From Porphyrobacter sp. AAP60 (lineage in GTDB: Bacteria > Pseudomonadota > Alphaproteobacteria > Sphingomonadales > Sphingomonadaceae), in NCBI RefSeq assembly GCF_001296025.1, contig NZ_LJHV01000002.1, positions 1 to 64,000 on the forward strand: a stretch of DNA of 64,000 nucleotides, read 5' to 3'. The notes below the pieces were generated by a model. That model did not search any database and was not told the DNA's origin. It worked only from the letters and a program-made list of their open reading frames with translations. The position numbers and the translations under genes were made by a program. Positions 35,231-43,814 of this stretch are shown piece by piece (the first letter of the stretch is position 1; every line of letters starts with the position of its first letter).

Positions 35231-35473
35231 ATGGATGCTATCACCCAATTCGAACTGCTTAGCGATGCAGGCCAGCTGGCGATTACCGGCGGGCTGCTGT
35301 GGGTGTTTGCGGCGTTTGCCGGTGTGATGGAACGCCGCCGGGCCAAGCGCCGCGATGTCGACCGGCTGGAACAGGTCGGCTGGGTGCCGTGGCTGGGCCT
35401 GTTCATGCTTTCCGCGATGATCGGCGGCGGGATGCTGGCGATGAGCTTGCCTGCGGTGATCGGGAGTATGTAA
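35231..35473 (+). CDS. Small membrane protein, hypothetical
   Basis: An 80-residue protein with two membrane helices (about 17-36 and 55-75) around a basic loop MERRRAKRRDVDR, so both ends probably face the periplasm. It is divergent from the DMT gene (65-bp gap) and convergent with cpaF. No family recognised. Confidence 0.65.
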   Translation: MDAITQFELLSDAGQLAITGGLLWVFAAFAGVMERRRAKRRDVDRLEQVGWVPWLGLFMLSAMIGGGMLAMSLPAVIGSM

Positions 35474-35474
35474 C

Positions 35475-35595
35475 CCGCCAAGGCGGCTGTCGCTGACCAA
35501 ACGACGCCGAAGGCGTCGCAAGGCCGACCGGCCGCCGGCCGGTTAGGCCGAATGATCCGGGCCGGACGGCCCGGATCAGCGTGTCAGAGACACGC
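35475..35595. repeat. Array of five consecutive hairpins between convergent genes
   Basis: Perfect stems of 5 bp (CCGCC/GGCGG, 35475-35486), 7 bp (CGACGCC/GGCGTCG, 35502-35518), 7 bp (ACCGGCC/GGCCGGT, 35527-35543, with an outer GGCC pair), 10 bp (GATCCGGGCC/GGCCCGGATC, 35554-35577) and 7 bp (GCGTGTC/GACACGC, 35579-35595). The last includes the cpaF stop codon. No U-run is present, so this is an unusual terminator or a structured RNA or DNA element. Confidence 0.8.
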
Positions 35596-37110
35596 CTCCA
35601 AATAAGCCTGATCAAACCCGAACTGGCGGGCCTTTTCCAGCGTGTAGGGGCGCAGGCCCGAAGCGCGGAATTCGCCGAGGATCTTCCCGTCGTCGGTCTC
35701 GTCCAGGTATTCGAACTTGAACAGTTCCTGCGTCACGATCACATCGCCCTCCATCCCGATCACTTCGGTGATGTTGGTGGTGCGGCGCGAACCATCGCGC
35801 AGACGCTTTACCTGCACGATCAGATCGACCGATTCGGCGATCTGGCGGCTGATGGCTTCCTTGGGGATCTTGATGTCGCCCATCAGGATCATGTTTTCCA
35901 TACGGCCAAGGCATTCGCGCGGGCTGTTGGCGTGGAGCGTACACATCGACCCATCGTGACCGGTGTTCATCGCGGCGAGCAGATCGAAACATTCCGCGCC
36001 GCGAATTTCCCCCAGGATGATGCGGTCAGGGCGCATACGCAGGGCGTTCTTCACAAGATCGCCGATGGTGATCGCGCCTTGCCCTTCAAGGTTGGGCGGG
36101 CGGGTTTCCAGCGGCAGCCAGTGCGGCTGTTGCAGGCGAAGTTCGGCCGCATCTTCGATGGTCAGCACGCGCTCGCCCGGATCGATCATTTTCGACAGGG
36201 CGTTGAGCATGGTGGTTTTACCCGAACCCGTACCGCCTGAAATGACGACATTCATCCGGCACGCGCCTGCGATTTTCAATGCCGTACACATCTTGTCCGA
36301 CATCGAACCGAAGTCGCGCAGCATATCGAGCGTGATCGGCTTTTCGGAAAACTTACGAATCGAGATCGCGGTGCCGCGCAGCGACAGCGGCGGCACGATC
36401 ACGTTCACACGAGAGCCGTCCTTGAGGCGGGCGTCAGCCAGCGGCGTGGTCTGGTCAACGCGGCGGCCGACCTGGTTCACGATCCGCTGGGCGATCTGGA
36501 ACAGGTGCTGTTCGTCGCGGAACCGGATCGGGGCAAGGGTCAGCTTGCCCTTCTTTTCGATGTAGGTCTGATCCGGCCCGTTGACCATGATATCGGACAC
36601 GTCGGGATCGTTCAGCAGTTCTTCGAGCGGGCCAAAGCCGAGCAGCTCGTCGATCAGCACCTTTTCCAGCGCAAACTGTTCGCGCCGGTTCAACGTGACC
36701 TTCAGTTCGGCCAGCACTTCAAGGATGATCGGGCGGAATTCTTCGGAGAGTTCTTCCTTTGACAGCGTTGCCGCCGCTTCGGGATCAACCCGTTCGAGCA
36801 GGCGCGGGAGCACCTGTTCTTTGATCTTGTGGACGCTGGCTTCAAAGCCGCCGACTTCGGAACTGCCATCGTTGACCGAAGTCATGCGTTCGTTCAGGCG
36901 ATCCATCGCCTCTGCCGTGGTGGTAGGGCGGCCGGCCGAAGGCGCAGGGGCTGGCCGATCAGGGGCAGCTTCGCCGGGAATCGGCGGGAACTGTTCGCCG
37001 CCACGCGGCGCTGCGCCGTTCGCCCCTTTCATCGGACGGGCTACACCAAAGGCAGGCCGTGCGCCGGTTTTCACCCCGCTGACATTACCTTTTTTGCCAA
37101 ATGCGCTCAT
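35584..37110 (-). CDS. cpaF: CpaF family pilus/secretion ATPase
   Basis: A 508-residue GspE/CpaF-type ATPase. The N-terminal 60 residues are Pro/Gly/Ala-rich and disordered; an N-terminal CpaF domain precedes Walker A GGTGSGKT (292-299), then IEDAAELRLQQ, Walker B LGEIRGAE and the His box. It would power assembly of a Tad (Flp) pilus. No other tad/cpa gene is adjacent, so it stands alone in this window. The ATG at 37110 gives MSAFGKKG; an earlier ATG at 37131 is open. Confidence 0.9.
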   Translation of the reverse strand: MSAFGKKGNVSGVKTGARPAFGVARPMKGANGAAPRGGEQFPPIPGEAAPDRPAPAPSAGRPTTTAEAMDRLNERMTSVNDGSSEVGGFEASVHKIKEQVLPRLLERVDPEAAATLSKEELSEEFRPIILEVLAELKVTLNRREQFALEKVLIDELLGFGPLEELLNDPDVSDIMVNGPDQTYIEKKGKLTLAPIRFRDEQHLFQIAQRIVNQVGRRVDQTTPLADARLKDGSRVNVIVPPLSLRGTAISIRKFSEKPITLDMLRDFGSMSDKMCTALKIAGACRMNVVISGGTGSGKTTMLNALSKMIDPGERVLTIEDAAELRLQQPHWLPLETRPPNLEGQGAITIGDLVKNALRMRPDRIILGEIRGAECFDLLAAMNTGHDGSMCTLHANSPRECLGRMENMILMGDIKIPKEAISRQIAESVDLIVQVKRLRDGSRRTTNITEVIGMEGDVIVTQELFKFEYLDETDDGKILGEFRASGLRPYTLEKARQFGFDQAYLEACL

Positions 37111-37317
37111 TCCCAGCCCCCAGGCTCTCAACCATTACGCCGCTTTCGCGCCAATCTTCCGAATGGTGCGTCTCGAAGAATGGTGAATAATCGGGAAAGG
37201 TTGTTTTTTTCCTAAGGATCGCGGCTGCGGCATGGGAGGAGGCTTCGGGGCAGAGGCATCGCTGAAGAGGCACCGGCGGCTTGCCATTCGCTCTGCCGCG
37301 CCGCAAAGGCCCGCGTC

Positions 37318-38208
37318 ATGAATGATTACCAACGCAGCGGGCTGGGACTGGCCGTCGCCGGTTTCATCTGCCTTTCGCTCGGCGATGCTGTGGTGAAATC
37401 CATGGCGGATCAATGGCCCGCGATTGCCGTGGCGGCCTTGCGGTTCAGCATCGGCGGGGCGGTTCTGTCTGTGCTGTTGCTGCGCAGCGAAGGGCCGCGC
37501 GCATTCATTCCCACCCACCCCTGGCTGCAACTGGCCCGCGGCATTTGCCTTGCGGTGGCTTCGGTCAGCTTTTTTTCGGCGATTTATCTGATGCCGCTGG
37601 CCGAAGCGATGGCGATTGCCTTTCTGTCGCCGGTGCTGACCCAGTTGCTGGCAGGCGTGCTGCTGAAAGAGGTGATCCACCGCCGGGTCTGGTATGCGTC
37701 GCTGGCGGCCTTTGCCGGGGTGCTGATCGTGCTGCGGCCCAATCTGGCCGAACTGGGCCTGGCCGCGCTGCTTCCGTTGAACGCGGCGCTGTTCATGGCG
37801 TTGCTGATGATCACCAACCGCGCCAGCGCCGGGCAGGGCAGTGCGCTTTCGATGCAGGTCTTTGTGGCGCTTGTCTGCGCGCCGATCCTGATTGCTGGCG
37901 CGGCGGCAGCGCGGCTTTCGGGCATTGCGGCGTTCGAATTCGGCTGGCCGAGCTGGGATGTGGTGCTGCGCTGCGCAGTTGTGGCCTTCACTGCCAGCGC
38001 CGCACACTGGCTGGCCTATGTCGGCGCGGCGCGGGCAGGGGCGGCGGCGATTGCGCCGGCGATCTATGTCCAGATGATTTCGGCCATCGGTCTGGGGTGG
38101 TGGTGGTTTGGTGACCGGCCCGATCTTGCCACGCTGGCCGGCGCTGCGCTGATCGTCGGATCGGGGCTGTATCTGTGGCAGGCCGGAAAATCGCCGCGAA
38201 CCACGTAA
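37318..38208 (+). CDS. DMT (EamA) family transporter 2
   Basis: A 296-residue, ten-helix EamA protein. Repeat 1 has AIYLMPLAEAMAIAFLSPVL and LRPNLAELG; repeat 2 ends GWWWFGDRPDLATLAGAALIVGSGLYL. It is divergent from cpaF across a 207-bp gap with no gene. Substrate unknown. It resembles the S-adenosylmethionine-uptake or RhaT-like exporters only at superfamily level. Confidence 0.87.
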   Translation: MNDYQRSGLGLAVAGFICLSLGDAVVKSMADQWPAIAVAALRFSIGGAVLSVLLLRSEGPRAFIPTHPWLQLARGICLAVASVSFFSAIYLMPLAEAMAIAFLSPVLTQLLAGVLLKEVIHRRVWYASLAAFAGVLIVLRPNLAELGLAALLPLNAALFMALLMITNRASAGQGSALSMQVFVALVCAPILIAGAAAARLSGIAAFEFGWPSWDVVLRCAVVAFTASAAHWLAYVGAARAGAAAIAPAIYVQMISAIGLGWWWFGDRPDLATLAGAALIVGSGLYLWQAGKSPRTT

Positions 38209-38277
38209 TTGCGGGGCTTGCTGTTAAGGCCTGCACGGTTAGAGCATGGGCTGACAGACAAGAGGGAATGGCAGGCA

Positions 38278-40113
38278 ATGTGCGGCATTATCGGGATTGT
38301 GGGCAATACAAGCGTTGCCGACCGGCTGGTCGATGGGCTCAAGCGGATGGAATATCGCGGCTATGACAGCGCCGGGATCTGCACGTTGCATGAAGGCGCA
38401 TTGGTGCGCCGCCGCGCAGAAGGCCGTCTTGCCAATCTGGTGACGGTGCTGGCAGGCGACCCCGCCCCCGGCAATGTCGGTATTGCACATACCCGCTGGG
38501 CCACCCACGGCGCGCCGACCGCTGCCAATGCCCACCCCCATGCCACCGGCGAAGTGGCGATCGTGCACAATGGCATCATCGAGAACTTCAAGGAATTGCG
38601 CGCCGAACTCGCCGCGAGGGGCCGTGTGTTCGAAAGCGAGACCGATAGCGAGGTGGTCGCCCACCTGATCTCTGCCGAGGTTGAGGCCGGGGCCGATCCG
38701 GTCGAGGCGGTGCGCGAAGTGTTGCCGCGTCTGCGCGGTGCCTTTGCGCTGGCCATCGCCTTCCGTTCGCATCCTGACCTGTTGATCGGCGCGCGGCTGG
38801 GGTCGCCGCTGGTGCTGGGATATGGCCCCGAAGGCGATGATGCGGAGATGTATCTCGGGTCTGACGCGCTGGCGCTCGCCCCGCTGACGCAGCGCATCAG
38901 CTATCTGGAAGAAGGCGATTATGTTGTGCTGCGGCGCGACGGCGCACAGATCTACGATCTCGAGAACACCCCGGTGACGCGTGAAATCCGCGCCTCGGGC
39001 GCTTCGGCGGCGGCGGTGGAGAAGGGCAATTACCGCCACTTCATGCAGAAGGAGATTTACGAGCAGCCCACCGTGGTGGCGCAGACGCTCGCCTCTTATT
39101 TGCGCCGTTCTGACAATTCGGTTGCGCTGCCGCAGATCGATTTCGACCTGTCGAGCATCCGCCGCCTGACCATCGTGGCCTGCGGTACATCTTTTTACGC
39201 GGCGATGGTGGCAAAATACTGGTTCGAACAATTCGCCCGCGTGCCGGTGGATATCGATGTGGCGAGCGAGTTCCGCTATCGCGACCCGGTGCTGGAAGAG
39301 GGCGGGCTTGCGCTGTTCATTTCTCAGAGCGGGGAGACGGCGGACACGCTCGCCGCGCTGCGCCATTGCAAGGCCAACGGGCAGACCATCGGCGTAGTCG
39401 TCAACGTGCCGACCAGCACCATGGCGCGCGAGGCCGACCTGCTGCTGCCGACCCATGCCGGGCCGGAAATCGGTGTCGCATCGACCAAGGCTTTCACCTG
39501 TCAGCTGGCCGTGCTGGCCGCGCTGGCTGCGCACATGGCGGTGAAAAAGGGCCGCTTGACCCGCGATCAGGAGGCCGAAATCGTGCGCCACCTGCTCGAA
39601 GCGCCAGCCGCACTGAACGCTGCGCTGGATCATGATGATGACATCGCGTCGATGGCCCATCTGATCGCGCCTGCCCGTGATGTGCTGTATCTGGGACGGG
39701 GCCAGGATTATCCCCTGGCGCTGGAAGGTGCGCTGAAACTCAAGGAAATCAGCTATATCCACGCCGAAGGCTATGCCGCAGGCGAGATGAAACATGGCCC
39801 GATCGCGCTGATTGACGATGCCGTGCCGGTGGTGGTGATCGCACCATCGGGCCCGTTGTTTGAAAAGACCGTGTCCAACATGGAAGAAGTGCGCGCCCGC
39901 GGCGGGCAGGTTGTGCTGATTTCCGATGCGCAGGGGCTGGCCGAAGCGGGGGACGGCTGCATCGCGACCATTGAAATGCCGGTGGTTCACCCGCTGATCG
40001 CGCCGCTGGTCTATGCAATCCCGGTGCAATTGCTGGCCTATCACGTCGCCGTGGTGAAGGGCACCGATGTCGATCAGCCGCGCAATCTCGCCAAGTCGGT
40101 GACGGTCGAATAA
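38278..40113 (+). CDS. glmS: Glutamine-fructose-6-phosphate aminotransferase (isomerizing)
   Basis: A 611-residue enzyme. The N-terminal glutaminase begins MCGIIGIVGN with catalytic Cys2 and has HTRWATHG and HNGIIENF; two SIS domains follow (VACGTSFYAAMVAKYW, SQSGETADTLAAL, EGALKLKEISYIHAEGYAAGEMKHGP). The tail ends DQPRNLAKSVTVE. It makes glucosamine-6-phosphate for cell-wall synthesis. The ATG is fixed by the need for Cys at position 2. No ribozyme is seen upstream. Confidence 0.96.
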   Translation: MCGIIGIVGNTSVADRLVDGLKRMEYRGYDSAGICTLHEGALVRRRAEGRLANLVTVLAGDPAPGNVGIAHTRWATHGAPTAANAHPHATGEVAIVHNGIIENFKELRAELAARGRVFESETDSEVVAHLISAEVEAGADPVEAVREVLPRLRGAFALAIAFRSHPDLLIGARLGSPLVLGYGPEGDDAEMYLGSDALALAPLTQRISYLEEGDYVVLRRDGAQIYDLENTPVTREIRASGASAAAVEKGNYRHFMQKEIYEQPTVVAQTLASYLRRSDNSVALPQIDFDLSSIRRLTIVACGTSFYAAMVAKYWFEQFARVPVDIDVASEFRYRDPVLEEGGLALFISQSGETADTLAALRHCKANGQTIGVVVNVPTSTMAREADLLLPTHAGPEIGVASTKAFTCQLAVLAALAAHMAVKKGRLTRDQEAEIVRHLLEAPAALNAALDHDDDIASMAHLIAPARDVLYLGRGQDYPLALEGALKLKEISYIHAEGYAAGEMKHGPIALIDDAVPVVVIAPSGPLFEKTVSNMEEVRARGGQVVLISDAQGLAEAGDGCIATIEMPVVHPLIAPLVYAIPVQLLAYHVAVVKGTDVDQPRNLAKSVTVE

Positions 40114-40208
40114 TTCGCTGCTGATCCACCAGCAAGTTACGAAAAATCGCGCAAGATACCTGCAACCTTTACCGCAACCTAACCTTTGCCGACCTATGGG
40201 CAGGCATC

Positions 40209-42563
40209 GTGAATGAACTACCAACTCTAATCGTTCCTGCCCGCCCCGCAGAAGTGCCGGCTTCGGTCGTCCTCGGATTTTCCGACCGGGCAGACGTGGA
40301 TTGGGCGCGGCTGCGCGGCCTGCAATATTCGGCGCTCGCCAAGATCGCGTTTTATCGCGTTTTTTCGCACGCGTTGCTGGCCGTGTTCGTCGCGCTAATC
40401 TACATGGACACCGTCGGGTTTCTCGGGATCGCTGGGTGGATTGCCGTGTTGGCCGCGGTGCATACGCGCGGATACAAGCTTGATCTGACGCTTGCCGATA
40501 CCCAGCGGCGTCGTATCTCGCGCAACGAACTGAACCGCCAGACGATGACTGCGGTATTCTCCGGCCTTGTCTGGGGCAGCGCCGTGCTTGTGTTCCCGTT
40601 TTTCGGCACGCAGGGCGAACTGATGGCGATGCTGATCGTGATCGCGCTGATGGTTTCGGGCTCGGTCTTCTTCTTCACCGCCGCCCCGAAAGGCATCCTG
40701 TGCTTCAGCACGATCGTGAGCGTTGCCGCGATGCTGCAACTTGGCTTTCACGGCCACTGGATGGCGGTGGTGGCGGTGTTGCTGATGCTTGTTGCGGCCG
40801 TGATCGGCACGATCGAGGTGGGCCGCACCTATCTTGCCGCCCGCATGGCTGAAGCGGCTGTGACCGAAAAGGAAGAGGTTGTATCGCTGCTGCTGCGCGA
40901 GTTCGAGGAGAACGAGGCAGACTGGCTGTGGCAGATCGACCCGGCGCGGCGCCTGCGGTTGGTCAGCCCGCGCTTTGCTTTCGCGCTTGGGCGCACGCAG
41001 GAAAGCATCGAAAGCCGGCCTTTGCTTGAGATGATTGCAGGCAGCAATTGGGAAAGCGGGAACCTTCCGCCAAGCCTGCACGATCTGGCCGAACGGTTGA
41101 AGAACCGCGAGAATTTCTCGAACTTGCTGGTGCAGGTTTCGATCCTTGGCGAAGAACGCTGGTGGGAACTTTCCGGCACACCGATGCGCGATGAACAGGG
41201 CCGATTCACCGGCTTTCGCGGCGTAGGTTCGGATGTGACCGAACAGCGCAATTCGTCCGAAAAGATTGCCTATCTGGCACGGTATGACACACTGACGCAT
41301 CTGCCCAACCGCCTCATGCTGACAGAAGCGCTGGGCGAAGCGGTGCGGTATTCGCATCAGTGGCGCGCACGCTGCGCGTTGCTGATGGTTGATCTGGACC
41401 GGTTCAAATCTGTGAATGATTCGCTCGGCCATCTGACCGGCGACAAGCTGCTGGCGCAGGTTTCAGCGCGGCTGCAATCACTGATGGGCGAAAACCAGAT
41501 GGTCGGGCGATTGGGCGGCGACGAATTTGCGATCGTTCTGCGCGAGGTCCATTCCGCATCAGCCGTGCGTGATCTGGCACACCGGGTGATCGAACGGCTG
41601 ACCGAACCCTATCAGGTCGATCACCATACGCTGTATATCGGCGCCAGTGTCGGCTCTGCCGAAGGCCCGCGTGATGGCCACAGCGTTGAAGAGTTGATGC
41701 GCAATGCCGACCTTGCGCTGTATCAGGCCAAGGATCTGGGCGGCGGCGCGCATTGCCGGTTCGAGCCCGCATTGCATGCCTCTGCCGAGGAACGCCGCAA
41801 GCTGGAGATGGCCTTGCGCAAGGCGCTGGGGCGCGATGAACTGTTGCTGCACTATCAGCCGGTGGTCGACGCCCGCAGCGAATCCGTGGTCAGTTTCGAG
41901 GCGCTGGTGCGCTGGAACAGCGCGGAACACGGCTTTGTCAGCCCCGGCAAGTTCATCCCGCTGGCCGAAGATACGCGCCTGATCGTGCCGATCGGCAAGT
42001 GGGTGATGCGCAAGGCGTGCGAGGAAGCTCGCAACTGGCCTGATCACGTCAAGGTCAATGTCAATGTCTCGCCCGAACAGCTGCTCGAGCCGGATTTCCA
42101 TAACGACGTGATAGAAGCCCTCGCAGCCAGCGGCTTGCGGCCCGAACGGCTGGAAGTCGAAGTGACCGAAAGCATCTTCCTGCGCGATGCCACCGTGGCG
42201 CGCACTGCGCTGGAACGGGTGATGGCGCTGGGCTGTTCTGTCGCGCTTGATGATTTCGGGACGGGTTATTCTTCACTCGGCTATCTGCGCAAGCTGCGGT
42301 TCTCGACCATCAAGGTCGATCGCACCTTCGTGCAAGGCGCAGCGCAAGGCAGCGTCGAAAGCCTTGCGATCATCAACGCGGTGGTGGCGATGTGCAAAAG
42401 CCTCGATATGTCGACCACAGCGGAAGGGGTCGAGACATCAGAGGAAGCCGAACTGATCCGCAACCTTGGCTGCGACAAGATCCAGGGCTTCTATTTCGGG
42501 CGGCCAATGCCTGCCGAAGATGCGTTGAAGCTGTTCCAGATCGTGCGCGAAATGCGCGCCTGA
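40209..42563 (+). CDS. Membrane PAS-GGDEF-EAL protein (c-di-GMP)
   Basis: A 784-residue protein with about six N-terminal membrane helices (residues 45-205), a PAS-like segment (about 235-350), a GGDEF domain with intact GGDEF (436-440) and an EAL domain with intact EALVRW (564-569), DDFGTGYSSL and QGFYFGRPM. It may both make and cut c-di-GMP. The start is GTG. No operon partner; purQ is convergent 9 bp after the stop. Confidence 0.92.
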   Translation: MNELPTLIVPARPAEVPASVVLGFSDRADVDWARLRGLQYSALAKIAFYRVFSHALLAVFVALIYMDTVGFLGIAGWIAVLAAVHTRGYKLDLTLADTQRRRISRNELNRQTMTAVFSGLVWGSAVLVFPFFGTQGELMAMLIVIALMVSGSVFFFTAAPKGILCFSTIVSVAAMLQLGFHGHWMAVVAVLLMLVAAVIGTIEVGRTYLAARMAEAAVTEKEEVVSLLLREFEENEADWLWQIDPARRLRLVSPRFAFALGRTQESIESRPLLEMIAGSNWESGNLPPSLHDLAERLKNRENFSNLLVQVSILGEERWWELSGTPMRDEQGRFTGFRGVGSDVTEQRNSSEKIAYLARYDTLTHLPNRLMLTEALGEAVRYSHQWRARCALLMVDLDRFKSVNDSLGHLTGDKLLAQVSARLQSLMGENQMVGRLGGDEFAIVLREVHSASAVRDLAHRVIERLTEPYQVDHHTLYIGASVGSAEGPRDGHSVEELMRNADLALYQAKDLGGGAHCRFEPALHASAEERRKLEMALRKALGRDELLLHYQPVVDARSESVVSFEALVRWNSAEHGFVSPGKFIPLAEDTRLIVPIGKWVMRKACEEARNWPDHVKVNVNVSPEQLLEPDFHNDVIEALAASGLRPERLEVEVTESIFLRDATVARTALERVMALGCSVALDDFGTGYSSLGYLRKLRFSTIKVDRTFVQGAAQGSVESLAIINAVVAMCKSLDMSTTAEGVETSEEAELIRNLGCDKIQGFYFGRPMPAEDALKLFQIVREMRA

Positions 42564-42572
42564 CCGGCCAGG

Positions 42573-43262
42573 TCAGGCGCTGGCGAAGGACGCCAGAATG
42601 CTTTCGAACAAGCGGCGCCCGTCTGTCCCGCCAAGAGCCGCAACCGCGGCCGGTTCAATCGCACGTTCCGGGTGCGGCATCATGCCCAGTACGCGGCCAT
42701 TGGCGCTCAGCACGCCGGCAATATCGCGCGCCGAACCATTGCAGCTTTCGGCATAACGGAACGCCACGCGCCCTTCGCCTTCCAGCTGATCAAGCGTCTC
42801 GGCGTCGGCGAAATAATTGCCGTCATGGTGGGCCACAGGGATGCGGATGGTCTCGCCAGCCTGGTAACCTGCGGTGAACAGCGAATCAGTGTTGCCAACT
42901 GTCAGCGCGGCGGTGCGGCAGATGAAACGCTGACCGGCATTGCGCAGCAGCGCGCCGGGCAGCAGCCGTGCTTCGGTCAGCACCTGAAAACCGTTGCACA
43001 CGCCAAGCACGGGTACGCCGCGATCCGCCGCCGCGATCACTGCGCGCATGATCGGGCTGGTCGCGGCCATCGCGCCGGAACGCAGATAATCGCCGTATGA
43101 AAATCCGCCCGGCAGCGCGATCAGATCGAGCCGGTCGGGCAGATCGGCATCGCCGTGCCATACGCGCAAGGCAGGCACGCCTGAAACCTGTTCCAGCGCC
43201 GTCGCCATATCGCGATCGCAATTGGAGCCGGGAAAAGTAATGACAGCCGCACGCAAGCCCAT
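42573..43262 (-). CDS. purQ: Phosphoribosylformylglycinamidine synthase subunit PurQ
   Basis: A 229-residue class-I glutaminase. The nucleophile elbow is GVCNGFQ, with FPGSNCDRD at the start, [13 protein letters not shown] and the His-Glu pair PHPERA. It feeds ammonia to PurL in the fourth step of purine synthesis. Its ATG overlaps the purS stop by 1 bp. PurL is not in the window. Confidence 0.95.
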   Translation of the reverse strand: MGLRAAVITFPGSNCDRDMATALEQVSGVPALRVWHGDADLPDRLDLIALPGGFSYGDYLRSGAMAATSPIMRAVIAAADRGVPVLGVCNGFQVLTEARLLPGALLRNAGQRFICRTAALTVGNTDSLFTAGYQAGETIRIPVAHHDGNYFADAETLDQLEGEGRVAFRYAESCNGSARDIAGVLSANGRVLGMMPHPERAIEPAAVAALGGTDGRRLFESILASFASA

Positions 43263-43513
43263 CACTTCGCTCCTTCGGCTACGCCCACAAACTCTATCGA
43301 GAAGCTTTCGATCACTGTGTTGGCCAGCAGCTTTTCACACATCGCGGTGATGGTGGCGTAATCGGTGCCGTCGGCGACATCGAGTTCGATCAGGCGGCCG
43401 ATGCGCACATCTTCGACCCCGGCAAACCCCATGCCTTCGAGCGCGTGGTGCACCGCGCGGCCCTGCGGGTCGAGCACACCGGGCTTCAATCGGACGAGAA
43501 CGCGCACTTGCAT
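43262..43513 (-). CDS. purS: Phosphoribosylformylglycinamidine synthase subunit PurS
   Basis: An 83-residue subunit: [41 protein letters not shown], then [13 protein letters not shown]. PurS bridges PurQ and PurL. The open frame extends 54 codons further upstream; the ATG at 43513 is the family start. purC lies 5.6 kb away on the same strand, across a TonB receptor and an M16 gene. Confidence 0.94.
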   Translation of the reverse strand: MQVRVLVRLKPGVLDPQGRAVHHALEGMGFAGVEDVRIGRLIELDVADGTDYATITAMCEKLLANTVIESFSIEFVGVAEGAK

Positions 43514-43814
43514 GGGTCTTTGCTCCATCTTCGCTGGGATCAGCCCGGTACCAATTGGCGCCGCTATAACGTGCCCGTGCGCTGGCGCAATCGCACTGAT
43601 GCGGCTTCTGCACTGCCGGGGTTGCGCGGGGTCTGTCACAATCCGGTCAGGCAAGGACCGCGCTGTAACCTTCATGCAACATCTGCCTCAAGATTGCCGC
43701 CAATCGGACATTTTTACGCCACAAATGCGCGCCCAATCTCGCGCGAATCGGGCAAAACTGTCAGCGGCGAAAGTGCACACACTCTCCATTAGTGCCAATC
43801 AGGGGGCTTGTTCG
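43514..43814. other. 301-bp divergent promoter region, no gene seen
   Basis: Gap between purS and the first TonB receptor. It should hold both promoters. It is less GC-rich toward 43711-43810, nearest the receptor, with AGGGGG before the receptor ATG. I see no riboswitch, clear palindrome or RNA gene. A long frame crosses it without a start that fits either neighbour. Confidence 0.5.

Noticed and set aside
38239-40224. 661-codon minus-strand open frame opposite glmS
   Set aside because: Shadow of glmS.
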